Shown piece after piece: positions 12,485 to 25,301 of a DNA stretch of 64,000 bases. Positions within the stretch are counted from its first letter, which is position 1. Every line of letters begins with the position of its first letter. The notes under the pieces were generated by a model. It was given only the letters and a program-made list of their open reading frames with translations. It did not search any database and was not told where the DNA came from. A program made the position numbers and the translations under genes. This stretch comes from Codonopsis lanceolata (lineage: Eukaryota > Streptophyta > Magnoliopsida > Asterales > Campanulaceae), in contig CM028377.1 in assembly GCA_013146195.2 (NCBI GenBank), forward strand, positions 36,523,632-36,587,631, read 5' to 3'.

Positions 12485-13489
12485 TAATTAAAATTAAACA
12501 ATAAAATGAAGACAAAACATTTCGCAAAAATTATTAAGAACACGTACGTGTACCTAACTAGTCGATAAAGTGTCCTATTTTGATGGTTAAGTGAGAATAA
12601 AATTATGTTAAAATTTGAAAATTTTAAAGTGGTACTCCCTCTTCCAATACTTTAAATAATTGTACATAAAAAATGTACAAATGTATATATATTCTTTTTT
12701 AAAAAGTCAATGATGTTTATCAATATCTCAACGTTTCCTTGATTGAGGCGGTGGAGAAGGCTTGTCCAAGGAAGGTTTGGTTGGACAAGGTTTGTCGAAG
12801 GAAGTTTTGTTTAAGGAAAGTAAATTATAAGGCTCTCTCATCCTATATATTGTGCGGACATTTGATAAAAGAATTATAAAGAGAAGAGTTCCTTAAAAAA
12901 AAAAAAAGAGAGAATCAAGTGACATGAAAAGGAGAGTCTTCCGATCGAAAAGTAAAGGGAAAGAAAAGAAATGTTCTCCTCCTCATTCGGAGAAATAAAA
13001 GAGAAAGACAAGATCAAAAATTTTGCTTTCGATAACAGCCATAAAATCGGAGCAAGAACCAAAGTTAGTTTCCATTATGCGTATATGTATATTAAATCGT
13101 GAGAATTATGTATTTTAAGATTTTGAGTTTTATTAAAGTATCATAAATTTCTTAAAAATTAATCTTAAGTTTGAAACTTATGCATGTATAAAAGTATAAC
13201 ACATTATATAGCTTTTTGTTCCAGCTCTGTGACTTGGTCATGTTAGGTCTTCTCCATATGTTTGGGTAGTTCATGATTTATAATTGGTGCTGCCGTATCG
13301 GTCTCGTTAAGTCGGCATTCTGTCGGCCTTCTTCGGTTGGGGCGGGCGAGGCTTCCTTGTTGGGTGTGATTCTATAGGTGTTTGTTTTTGGGTGATAATC
13401 GGACCGGTTTTGTAGAATGAAATTATAATTGGAAAATTTTATTTTTGTTTCCAATCGCTAAAATACATTTTTGATGATAAAATAACGAA
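12485..13489. other. Spacer with a GC-richer patch, no gene seen
   Basis: Contains a lone Stowaway-like end (CTCCCTCTTCC near 12633) without a partner. There is also a patch at about 13210-13400 of higher GC that reads like the 3' part of a decayed element. The accepted open frames are low-complexity. No function is assigned. Confidence 0.4.
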
Positions 13490-13981
13490 GATACCCTTAA
13501 TGAACAACAAACACGCGCACAAAAGCTCGTCGTCAAATTTAAGCATCCCATAACTAAAGAAACGATGCCTAATTAAATAACATCGAGTATCGACGCATGA
13601 TAGGAAACGCCACCCAATTAAGTAACGACAATACATGATTTGAAGGAACGAGGCCTATTTAGGTAACACCGACGCGGGATTGGAAACAACGTCTAGTCTA
13701 ATTAAGTAACACCGAGACATTATTTGATGGAACGATGCCTAATTAAGTACCGCTGATGCAGGATTTGAATGAACGAAGCCTAATCAAGTAACACTGAGGC
13801 ATGATTGGAAAAATAAATTGAACTTTGCGATCATATTAAATAAATGATGCCTAATTAAGTAACACCGAGACATAATTTTAAGAAACGATGGCTAATTAAC
13901 TAATAGCGAGACATAATTTTAAGAAATGATGTTTAATTAAGGAACACCGAAACATGATTGGAAACAACGTCTAATTAAGGA
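13490..13981. repeat. ~41-bp minisatellite, left half
   Basis: Imperfect tandem units built on ACGATGCCTAATTAAG, then TAACACCGAGACATGATT and GGAAGAACG. The array continues at 21039 after the CACTA insertion: the right half resumes with ACACCG exactly where a unit requires it. Confidence 0.8.
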
Positions 13982-13994
13982 CACTACTATAAAA

Positions 13995-14372
13995 CAGATA
14001 ATTAGCGACTGAATTATTAGCGACGGAAATTTCCGTTGCTAATTAGTGACGGAAACTTTAAATTAGTAACGGAATTCCGTTTCTAAATTATTATTAGCGA
14101 CGGAATTCCTCCCGTCGCCAAAAAGCATCTTTTAAGAATATTCTACATATCTCCGTCGCCAATTTTTTTGGAAATGTGTGCCAACATTAGCGACGGAATT
14201 TCCGTCGCTAATATCAATATTTCCGTTTCCGATTGGCTACGGATGACTCCATCGCTAAATTTAATAAATTAGAAACGGAATTTCCGTCGCTAAATATAAT
14301 AAAACTACGGAATTTCCGTCGTTAAATATAATAAAGCTACGGAATTTCCGTCATTAACGTACTGAATTTAGT
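13995..14372. repeat. CACTA left subterminal repeats
   Basis: About ten copies of an 8-12 bp core TTAGCGACGG or its complement CCGTCGCTAA in both orientations, often back to back as AATTTCCGTCGC/GCGACGGAAATT palindromes. Confidence 0.85.
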
Positions 14373-14431
14373 TTAAGTAAAGTCATTTTACATTTGTATG
14401 TGGTCACACTGTATTGTCCTTAGCCAATTCC

Positions 14432-14433
<2 letters not shown>

Positions 14434-14501
<68 letters not shown>
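14434..14501. repeat. (TA)n microsatellite
   Basis: About 34 uninterrupted TA units next to the CACTA left subterminal region. Confidence 0.97.
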
Positions 14502-14502
<1 letters not shown>

Positions 14503-14751
14503 GCATTAATCATTAGAATTTTTTTATTTTTACTCAATTTTTTTAAACATAGTATTTGTCGAACTTTAAAATCATCTGATGGAATTAATCAATTAAATTA
14601 AATAATATTGAAACACAATTAAACTACAAAGCAAAATTTATTTGGATTTGACTGTTGAACATTAATTAGTGGATTTCTATATTTCATTTGACAATATAAT
14701 ATCAATAATTAAATGATTAACATCAATATAAAAATTAAAATATTCACATTA

Positions 14752-17391
14752 CAACTTAACTTAACTTAACGTAATATAACTTAACTTAGCGTAATGTAAC
14801 TTAACTTAACGTAATTTAACTTAACGTAACTTAACTTAACTTCTTAATGTAACTTAACGTAACTTAACGTAACTTAACTTAACGTAACTTAACGTAACGT
14901 AACTTAACTTAACTTAACGTAATGTAACTTAACGTAACTTAACTTAACGTAACTTAACTTAATTTAACTTAACTTAACGTAACTTAACTTAATTTAACTT
15001 AACTTAACTTAACTTAACTTAACTTAACTTAACAACTTAACGTAATGTAACTTAACTTAACTTAACGTAATGTAACTTAACTTAACTTAACGTAATGTAA
15101 CTTAACTTAACTTAACGTAATGTAACTTAACTTAACGTAATGTAACTTAACTTAACACGCTACGTACGCCTATTGGCGAAATGGTATAATGGAGTACGAT
15201 GGACCATTATAATATGAAAACACGCTACGCCTATTGGCGAAATGTTATAATTGACTACGATGGACCATTATAACATGAAAACACGATACGCCTATTGGCG
15301 AAATGTTATAATGGAGTACGATGAACCATTATAACATGAAAGCACACTACGCCTATTGACGAAATTGTATAATGGAGTAAGATTGACCGTTATAACATGA
15401 AAACACACTACGCCCATTGGCGAAATGGTATAATGGAATACAATGGACCATTATAACATGGAAACACGCTACGCCTATTGGCGAAATGTTATAATTGACT
15501 ACGATGGACCATTATAACATGAAAACACGATACGCCTATTGGCGAAATGTTATAATGGAGTACGATGAACCATTATAACATGAAAGCACGCTACGCCTAT
15601 TGACGAAATTGTATAATGGAGTACGATTGACCGTTATAACATGAAAACACATTACGCCCATTGGCGAAATGGTATAATGGAGTACAATGGACCATTATAA
15701 CATGAAAACACGCTACGCCTATTGGCGAAATGTTATAACTTAACGTAACGTAAGTTAACTTAACTTAACTTAACATAATTTAACTTATTAACTTAACGTA
15801 ACTTAACTTAACTTAACTTAACGTAACTTAACTTAACGTAACGTAAGTTAACTTAACTTAACTTAACGTAATTTAACTTATTAACTTAACTTAACGTAAC
15901 TTAACTTAACTTAACTTAACTTAACTTAACTTAACGTAATGTAACTTAACTTAACGTAACTTAACGTAACGTAACTTAACTTAACGTAATGTAACTTAAC
16001 GTAATGTAACTTAACTTAACACGCTACGCCTATTGGCGAAATGTTATAATGGACTACGATGAACCATTATAAGATGAAAACACGCTACGCCTATTGGCGA
16101 AATGGTATAATGGAGTATGATGGACCATTATAACTTGAAAACACGTTACGCCTATTGACGAAATGATATAATGGAGTACGATTGACCGTTATAACATGAA
16201 AACACGCTACGCCTATTGGCGAAATGGTATAATGGAGTACAATGGACCATTATAACATGAAAACACGCTACGCCTATTGGCGAAATGTTATAACTTAACG
16301 TAACGTAAGTTAACTTAACATAACATAACATAATTTAACTTAACTTAACGTAACTTAACGTAACTTAACTTAACGTAACTTAACTTAACTGAACTTAACG
16401 TAATGTAACTTAACTTAACGTAATGTAACTTTAGCTTAACTTAACGTAATTTAACTTAACTTAACGTAATGTAACTTAACTTAACGTAACTTAATGTAAC
16501 TTAACGTAATTTAACTTAACGTAACGTAACTTAACTTAACGTCACTTAACTTAACGTAATGTAACTTAACTTAACACGCTACGCCTATTTGCGAAATGGT
16601 ATAACTTAACGTAACGTAAGTTAACTTAATTTAACTTAACTTAACGTAACTTAACTTAACTTAACTTAACGTAACTTAACTTAACTTAAGTTAACTTAAC
16701 TTAAGTTAAGTTAACTTAACTTAACTTAACTTAACTTAACTTAACTTAACTTAACGTAACTTAACTTAACTTAACGTAACTTAACTTAACTTAACTCTAC
16801 TTAACTTAACTTAACGTAATGTAACTTAACTTAACGTAACTTAACTTAACGTAACGTAATGTAACTTAACTTAACACGCTACGCCTATTGGCGAAATGTT
16901 ATAATGGACTACGATGAACCATTAGAAAATGAAAACACGCTACGCCTATTGGCGAAATGGTATAATGGAGTATGATGGACCATTATAACATGAAAACACG
17001 CTACGCCTATTGACGAAATGGTATAACTTAACGTAACGTAAGTTAACTTAACTTAACATAATTTAACTTAACTTAATGTAACTTAACTTAACTTAACTTA
17101 ACTTAACTTAACTTAACTTAATGTAACGTAACGTAACGTAACTTAACTTAACTTAACTTAACGTAATGTAACTTAACTTAACGTAATGTAACTTAACTTA
17201 ACACGCTACGCCTATTGGTGAAATGTTATAATGGAATACGATGGACCATTATAACATGAAAACACGCTACGCGTATTGGCGAAATGGTTTAATGGAGTAC
17301 AATGTACCATTATAACATGAAAACACGCTACGCCTATTGGCGAAATGTTATAACTTAACGTAACGTAACTTAACTTAACGTAACTTAACCA
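14752..17391. repeat. TTAAC/GTAAC pentamer minisatellite, 2.6 kb
   Basis: Pentamer-based array CTTAA with variants CGTAA and TGTAA (e.g. TTAACTTAACGTAATGTAAC), interrupted five times by blocks of a 61-bp satellite. Entirely inside the CACTA element. Not a plant telomere repeat (TTTAGGG), nor a known RNA gene. Confidence 0.95.
15152..15738. repeat. 61-bp satellite with internal inverted repeat
   Basis: Nine to ten consecutive units starting ACACGCTACGCCTATTGGCG, period 61 bp. Each has a short inverted repeat TATAATGG...CCATTATA around an 11-base loop, and CGCCTATTGGCG is itself near-palindromic. Shorter blocks of the same unit recur at 16018-16292, 16572-16602, 16872-17026 and 17199-17352. 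Each block is entered from and left to the TTAAC array at the same unit phase. Confidence 0.9.
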
Positions 17392-17663
17392 GTGGTCTGC
17401 TCACTTCGGTCCACCAAAAGGTTGGCTGTCATTAACAAACTTTCTTCCTCCAAGAAGTACTTGACCCAGGCTGATCAATATCTTTCGCAGACTTAGATCC
17501 TCCCCAACCAGTGGATCTAGAAAGTTCTTTCTTTGACCACCCACTTGATGATGGTGTTTTTGTACATTGAATAATGTAATTTTAATTTATGTATCACGAT
17601 GCATAAATTGGATTTGGTAATTTTAATTTTAATTTTTGTAATTTTAATTTTAATTTTTGTACA
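17392..17663. other. Unique island inside CACTA, possible coding relic
   Basis: About 190 bp of normal-complexity sequence, then AT-rich text. One frame reads CSLRSTKRLAVINKLSSSKK followed by stops. It could be a relic of the parental CACTA gene or of captured host DNA; I cannot identify it. Confidence 0.3.
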
Positions 17664-19395
<1,732 letters not shown>

Positions 19396-19510
19396 GACCA
19401 ATTAAAATGCTTGATTTGCGCTATAGACCAATTAAAATGCTTGATTTGCATCACCCGGATTTGGACTCTTAACCGTAAGATATCACATGGGCTTCAATCA
19501 AACGGTCAGA

Positions 19511-19647
19511 TTTTTTTTTTTTTTTTTAAAGCTACTTTTTTTTTTCTAGTTTTTTTTTTCTCCCAAGGGGGGCAGGGGAAGGGATCGAACCTGAGACCTC
19601 ACACATTGTGAAGACTCAGCTCTACCACTGAGCCACCCCCTTAGGGG
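19511..19647 (-). mobile_element. tRNA-derived SINE with 12-bp target duplications
   Basis: Read on the minus strand, it starts GCCCCTAAGGGGGTGGCTCA. It has an A box TGGCTCAGTGG (19625-19635) and a B box GGTTCGATCCC (19581-19591), then a GC-rich body and an A-rich tail (T-rich at 19511-19560 on the plus strand). The word CAAACGGTCAGA flanks it exactly on both sides (19499-19510 and 19648-19659). A perfect target duplication, Pol III boxes and a poly-A tail together identify a LINE-mobilised SINE. It splits the region upstream of the H4-like pseudogene. Confidence 0.93.
19581..19635 (-). promoter_or_regulatory. Internal RNA polymerase III promoter of the SINE
   Basis: A box at 19625-19635 and B box at 19581-19591, about 33 bp apart, matching the tRNA-type consensus. 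The element is therefore potentially transcribable, leftwards on this map. Confidence 0.8.
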
Positions 19648-19681
19648 CAAACGGTCAGAATTTAGAAACATTAGTACCACT

Positions 19682-19688
19682 GTATATA
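19682..19688 (+). promoter_or_regulatory. TATA-like element before H4-like pseudogene
   Basis: TATATAA followed by a C-rich stretch, about 75 bp before the ancestral start at 19761. This is the expected place for a compact plant histone promoter. The SINE insertion ends 34 bp upstream of it. Confidence 0.5.
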
Positions 19689-19760
19689 ACCCCACCCCCT
19701 TTCCCGAAATCCGAATAAGTCGTCTCATTTCATTTCAAATGCCAATCAAAAACAGAGGAA

Positions 19761-20115
19761 ATGGCGTCAAGGGAGAAGATATCAAGAAGAGGAAAGGGCG
19801 ACAAGGGCGTCAAGGGAGAAGATATCAAGAAGAGGAAAGGGCGGCAAGGGTTTGGGTAAAGGAGGAGCAAAGCGATATCCTAAGGTGTTACGCGACAACA
19901 TTCAGGGAATCACGAAGCCGGCGATTTGGCGTCTGGCGAGACGTGGCGGCGTTAATCGAATCAGCGGCCTTATCTATGAGGAGACGAGAGGCGTTCTAAA
20001 GATCTTCCTCGAGAACGTCATCCGTGACGCCATCCGTGACGCCGTTATCACGGCGATGGATGTGGTTTATGCTCTTAAACGCCAGGGCCGTACTCTTTAC
20101 GGATTTGGTGGTTAG
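19761..20115 (+). pseudogene. Histone H4-like pseudogene carried in CACTA
   Basis: The body encodes the H4 histone fold: GKGGAKRYPKVLRDNIQGIT, then KPAIWRLARRGGVNRISGLI, YEETRGVLKIFLENVIRDA and finally TAMDVVYALKRQGRTLYGFGG before a stop. Three lesions are visible. A 43-bp tandem duplication (19764-19806 repeated at 19807-19849) shifts the frame between the only ATG (19761) and the body. IRDA is duplicated by a 12-bp repeat. Canonical residues 71-81, TYTEHARRKTV, are replaced by one Ile. Substitutions such as Arg to Trp in KPAIRRL hit otherwise invariant DNA-contact positions. Plant H4 is normally 102-103 residues and intronless. Probably host DNA captured by the CACTA element; a shortened protein from a non-AUG start is possible but unproven. 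Confidence 0.85.
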
Positions 20116-20518
20116 ATGGCTAGGGCTAGGCCGGGTTTTGTATGGAGTGTAATTGGATAATTTGAATGGTAATTTGTGCTAATGTATTTGAATTTCTGTT
20201 TTGAATTGACGATGGTTTTTTAATCTCAATGATTTGTGTATGGAAATTTGGCTATCAATTTGTCTCATTTGGGGCGTTTGGATTTTCCGAATTTCATCCA
20301 GTTGGATTACTCAGGGAATTGATGAAGTTAAGCATTGATTTGGTTGAAAGGGCTGGGGAAGGGTTTGAGGTTTGGGTGAGGATGCAGTTGGATTCTGCTG
20401 CTGTGCTTAACAATGAAAGCACTGAATGCAGATGCCGGCCGGTGACATTAGGATCATTTTTATTTTTTTAGTTTTTTTTAAATTTAATTTAATTAAGTTT
20501 TTTTTTTTTTGTACATAT
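20116..20518 (+). other. H4-like 3' flank and unidentified segment in CACTA
   Basis: Starts like an H4 3' untranslated region. It then has a normal-complexity stretch (20229-20440) with one open frame of about 80 codons, containing LLRELMKLSIDLVERAGEG. That frame may be a second captured exon; I do not recognise it and found no splice support. Confidence 0.3.
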
Positions 20519-21030
20519 TAGCGACGGAATTTCCGTTTCTAAAATTAATCAATATAGTATCATAAAAATATTTTTTTAATACAAATTAGCGACGGAAACC
20601 ACTGTTTCTAAAATTAAACATTAATATCATAAAAATATTTTTTAATAAAAATTAGCGACGGAAACTACCGTTTCTAAAATTAATCATTATTATTGCAAAA
20701 ATATTTTTTTAGTAATTTTAGCGACGGAAACTTCCGTCACTAAATTTTTTTAAATATAATTTTGTCTAAATTTTTAGCGACGGACACTCCGTTTCAAATT
20801 AGCGACGGAAACTATTAGAAACGGAGATTAGAAACGAAATATTCCGTAGCTAATTAGCGACGAAATTCTTATATTCCGTAGCTAATCAGCGACGGTATTC
20901 GGGCCGTTTCAAATCAGCTACCAATGATTAGCGACGGACTAGCGACAAAGATTTTCCGTCACTAAATGTTAATTAGCGACGGAAAAATGAATTAGCGACG
21001 GAAATTTTCCGTCACTAATTAGCAGTTTTC
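20519..21030. repeat. CACTA right subterminal repeats
   Basis: More than a dozen copies of ATTAGCGACGGAA and its complement, including three ~62-bp tandem units at 20519-20700. Mirrors the left end. Confidence 0.85.
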
Positions 21031-21038
21031 TAGTAGTG

Positions 21039-21640
21039 GGAACACCGACGCAGGATTTGATGGAACGATGGCTAATTATGTAGCACCGAGGGATGTTTTG
21101 ATGGAACGATATCTAATCAAGTACCACTCATGCAGGATTTGAAGGAACGATGCCTAATTAATTTAATGATACGATGCGTAAATGAAGAACACCGGTTCAC
21201 AATTTATAAGTTAAGAAATGCAAGTAATAAATTATTAACGATGCCCCAATATAAAACAACCAAGGCAGAATTGTAATGTGCGATGCCTAATGGAATAACA
21301 CCGGCGCACAATTTATAAATTAAGAAACACATGTATTTTTTGAAGGTTAACGACAACGCATCTATGAAACTAATGACGTTCAATTAATAAATAACCAAGC
21401 TTGAAAAATAACGTGAATTATATAAATAATGTGAATCCTGTCTTTATTAAATTAGAAGAAACAATGCCGAATTAAGTAACATCGAGACATGATTTGAAGT
21501 AATGATGCTTAATTAAGTAACATCGACGTGGAATTGCAAATATCGATGACTAATAAACTAAAATTGAGACATGATTGTAAGGAACGATGCCTAATTAAGT
21601 AATACCGAGACATGATTGGAAGAACTGATACTTAATTTTT
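21039..21640. repeat. ~41-bp minisatellite, right half
   Basis: Continuation of the array at 13490-13981. The first three bases GGA duplicate the last three before the CACTA element. Units become more diverged after about 21170. Confidence 0.8.
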
Positions 21641-23040
21641 AAATCAATAAACGCGTGTATTTTTAAATCGATGCAAAATAGAAAAATTGATGTGCTAAAG
21701 GTCATGACAACGACGCCCACATTGGAGAGAACGACACCCAAATCATATGCAATGACACCCAAATTAACACACAATTTAACGCAACCTGATCTTGATCTAG
21801 ATCCTGCCCCTCTCTGTCTCATACAATTTCATACACATATACACACACACATCGAACGATAATCAATGTGCTTTTTTGTGGGGCTCTAAAGAATTCCATC
21901 TCAAAAACAATTGTTAAATTGTCACATTTGTTTATGTAATTAAGAAATAGAAAATGAAAGGGTAGGTTTCGATAGCTAGACGTATTCTTCATGGAGGAAC
22001 TTCGAAGAATAAAGATTAAGCAGATAGCTCAAACAGAGAAAGAAATGAAGTAGGAAGGAAGAAACTGTGTTGCTCTCCTGCTTCTTATCTCATTGAAGAC
22101 GACAGTGAGTATTTTAAGAACAATTTTATTAAAACGGATTCATCCGGTTGAATTAAAAAACATGGTACTTAGCGGTTATAATTCTATGAAATGGTACCGG
22201 CTCGTAATTATTCATTCATTTTTTTTGGGATAAATTCGGGCCGGTCCACTTTTTGAAGTTTCTAATTTCTCCAATCCAGTTTTTTTTTCAACCGAAAAAG
22301 ACCACTTTCAAAGGCAACAAGACTGCAATACCCTTAATGAGCAAGAGCCGCACTACGAATAAAGACGGGATGCACCGCGGTGCAAAACTATCAATTGTAT
22401 GAAAAATATGTGAACCGTGATGCATAAATATGTGAACCGCGGTGCAACATTATATGAACCGCGATATATGAATGAACATAATATCAACAACCATCATTAA
22501 AAGAAGCAAACTACCCAACACATATATCAATAGCAAAACATTAATGATAACAACCCTTCTTCTTCCTTATTTCGTCTTTAAATATCTAATGTCATTTCTT
22601 CTCAAGCTTATCTACAGTTATTTCGTCTCACTTCATATGATTTATTTAAAATTTCAGTTATTGTTTATCATCAAATTTCTTCTCAAGCTTTATGATTCTC
22701 GGATACATACAAATCTTAGGGCCTGTTTGGTACAATGTTATGAAAACGTAGCGTTTTAAAAACGCAGTGGTTTGAAAACATAGCGTTTTGAAAATTCAGC
22801 ATTTTTCTTACAAATGCGTTTGGATACATTTCCAAAACGCTATTTTCATACATTTCCAAAACGCTATAAAAATGTGACATTTTGATGTGTTCATATTGTC
22901 TTCTAAATTTAATTTTTTACAATTTTTTTGGGAATAAATGATTTTAAACAAAGTATGCGATGGTCAGAGCTTGAGGGGAGTTGATGATGTGAGGAATTCG
23001 ATACGCATATTGGGGATTTCTAGTGCTTGCTGGAAATGAT
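21641..23040. other. Spacer with decayed TE ends, no gene seen
   Basis: Contains CA-rich text near 21840 and a patch at 22190-22345 with GGTACCGGCTCGTAATTATT and GGCCGGTCCACTTTTTGAA. These words resemble the terminal repeats of the Mutator-like element at 44889. A GGGCCTGTTTGGTA word at 22719 looks like a DNA-transposon left end followed by AAAACGC-rich repeats; its right partner is missing. Open frames of 60-95 codons are not recognisable. Confidence 0.4.
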
Positions 23041-24290
23041 TCAAATTTAAAACGATAAAAGAAAATTGAAAATATTAAAGATATGAAAGTTTTTAGACTT
23101 TTGTTCTTATGATGTAATAATAAAATAAACGATATAATTTCTCATTGATAAATAGTAATATCTAGTATTTATGGTTTGGTGGTTTGACTTGGTGCTTCAC
23201 ACAACGGTTCGGCTCAAAATGGTTTGGTTTGGATCGGTTTGACTTAACTCGGAGGATCAAACCGAGAGCCAAATCGAACCACTCGATTTTTCAGAAACTT
23301 AAACTGAGTTGAACCATACAACAAGCTACGAAACCAAACCAAATCAAACCACTTGGTTCGACTCGGTTTTGTTTGTCTTGACGACTTGGCGACTCGGATT
23401 GATACCCCTAAACGTGAGGATCGTTCTATGTGACTATCAAGTTGATATTTCTTGTCTTGCCATCAGCAATTTGCATCGCGCCGCTTACAACTCTTGCAAA
23501 CCTCAAATAGGTCTTAGCTTCCTTGTGTTCGTAAACTGCAAAAAAATTGCAATCTTTATCACTATTGGGTCGTTTAGGTTGATTACTAGCTGCCACTCCA
23601 TAATAGAATCCATTCAATTCCTTGTAACTTGCACGATATATTCTTCTTTCTACTTGTAGATTTCTTCTGTATCAATTTTTTGCCTTTTCTTGTTAAAGAA
23701 GAAGTAGGCTTTGAAAATAATAAAGACAGAAGATATGAAGGGGTTAAAAGAGAATTTGAACCCACGATAAAAACAAAAGTCTGAAGAAGCTTTTTATTTT
23801 TCAATAACTTTTACGAGGAAATCAGACTTTTCCCATCATGTTAACTAGTTCCCCTCCCCCCAATTCGGTGTTAACTACTTCCTCCGTTTTTAGATAAATA
23901 ATTCCCTATTTTATTTTTGAATGTTTTATTTAAAAAAATATTTTATTATTAATGAATTAATAAATTTGACATTTTTTTAAAAATTGTTTTAAAACAATGA
24001 TACTTTACCTCGAAGAGAGGGAGTAGTTCATTAGTTTGTTGGCTATGTGATTTTTTTTTTCTTTTTTGTATTGGAGTGGTGCCTTATAGTCTTTGTTTGT
24101 CTCCAAGATCTTGCTTTTTGATAAATCTCCACAAAATAACTAGTGGAGATGAGCGTAGTGTGGCAGGTAAGTGACAAAAAAGGAGGTGATGGTAAATCTT
24201 GTGAGAGTTTTGCTAATGGTGTTAGTAGATCTACTGTGGTTTGGTATTTTCGAAATAACAAAAACTTTGAAAAAACGGTCTATTTGGTAT
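23041..24290. repeat. Locus-specific repeat S, copy 2 (diverged)
   Basis: Third copy of the segment at 7228-8475. It lies about 1.3 kb beyond the 3' end of the polygalacturonase gene. Short open frames here are not conserved among copies. Confidence 0.85.
23878..24023. mobile_element. Stowaway-like MITE in repeat S, copy 2
   Basis: Counterpart of 8059-8202, TA-flanked, with small internal differences. Confidence 0.75.
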
Positions 24291-24295
24291 TTTTT

Positions 24296-24716
24296 GAGTA
24301 AATTTTAAGTGACTATAATTTTAAAAGCATGTTTTTATCTATGATTATCATTTTTTAAGACATTTCAGGTAACTACAAATTAGTTGCCAAATGATAAAAA
24401 TGACATTAATGAATGACAGATCTAATCCGGCCTAAAAAAATTCAAAAAAGCTAGTGCCAAGGTTTGACATCAGCATTGTTTTCACAGTTTATTCAAGCTA
24501 AAAAAAATTCAAAAAAGCTGATGCCAAGGCTTGACATCAGGTGAAAAATAATCCAATAATACTGATGCCTACAATTTTTTCAAGACAAAAAATCAAATAA
24601 TGTTGATGCCAAGGTTTGGCATCAGCATTGTTTAAAAAAAATTCAAAAAAGCTGATGCCAAGGTTTGGCATCAGGTGAAAAATAATCCAAAAATGTGGAA
24701 GAAAACGATCCGAGCA
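24296..24716. repeat. Hairpin-rich repeat downstream of polygalacturonase
   Basis: Four copies of a palindromic word, in its best form CTGATGCCAA..TTGGCATCAG, lie in alternating contexts (AAAAAATTCAAAAAAGCTG before; GTGAAAAATAATCC or CATTGTT after). The first 120 bp (24300-24420) resemble 44930-45040 at the left end of the Pack-MULE, so this may be a decayed relative of that element. Confidence 0.65.
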
Positions 24717-24725
24717 TTTTAGGAA

Positions 24726-25301
24726 GAATTAAATAATAATTTGGTCACTGGACATGTCGAAAATGAATGTTTTAGTTCCCAGACAAAAAAACAATCGAAG
24801 GTGGTCCCTGAACATGTTTTTTTGGATCAATTTGCCCCCTCTCACCATTAGCGTTACATTATCCGTCAAATATTATATAAAATACCAAAAATACCCTTAA
24901 CATTATGCTTCAATCACCTTGAATGTCACTGACTTTTTCTCTTCATCTATTGCTTCAATAATCTCTTTTGCAATTTATCTTTCCCATCTGTCAATTCATA
25001 TTAATTACAGGGAAAATTAAAATAATCGCAAGTCGAAAATTGGAAAACTTAAAGAAAATACTTCATTTCAAAAAATATATTTTGTTTTCTTATTAAAAAG
25101 TCAAGTTAAACTGTTATTAAACCTTTAAGGGTATTTTTGGCATTTGATATAATATTTGACGAAAAATGTAACGCTAACGGTGGGAGGGGGCAAATTGATC
25201 CAAAAAAAAAACATGTCCAGAGACCACCTTCGATTGTTTTTTTGTCCGGGGACCAAACATTCTTTTTCGGCATGTCCAGGGACCAAACAATATATTAATT
25301 C
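24726..25301. mobile_element. Mutator-like MITE (576 bp) with ~190-bp inverted repeats
   Basis: Ends start GAATTAAATAATAATTTGGTC (left) and, inverted, GAATTAATATATTGTTTGGTC (right). The inverted repeats extend about 190 bp, including GGATCAATTTGCCCCCTC and GTTAGCGTTACA. An exact 9-bp target duplication TTTTAGGAA flanks it (24717-24725 and 25302-25310). Long TIRs plus 9-bp duplications define a MULE-type element. It carries no coding capacity and ends 328 bp from the polygalacturonase stop codon. Confidence 0.9.

Noticed and set aside
14398..14601. 67-codon open frame with alternating Ile-Tyr
   Set aside because: Produced by the (TA)n microsatellite; the same holds for frames at 27376-27570 and 57271-57471.
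15152..17352. CRISPR-like regularly spaced palindromic repeats
   Set aside because: The 61-bp units abut directly with no unique spacers, and the context is a plant transposon; it is a satellite.
14752..17391. Interstitial telomere array
   Set aside because: The unit is TTAAC/GTAAC, not TTTAGGG or TTAGGG, and it lies within a CACTA element.
19581..19647. tRNA gene on the minus strand
   Set aside because: It has A and B boxes, but it is followed by an A-rich tail, is flanked by perfect 12-bp duplications and does not fold as a full tRNA; it is the head of a SINE.
23309..23659. 116-codon plus-strand open frame in repeat S
   Set aside because: Not conserved in the copies at 7480-7840 and 36870-37200, and overlaps TE-like GGTTTGG text.
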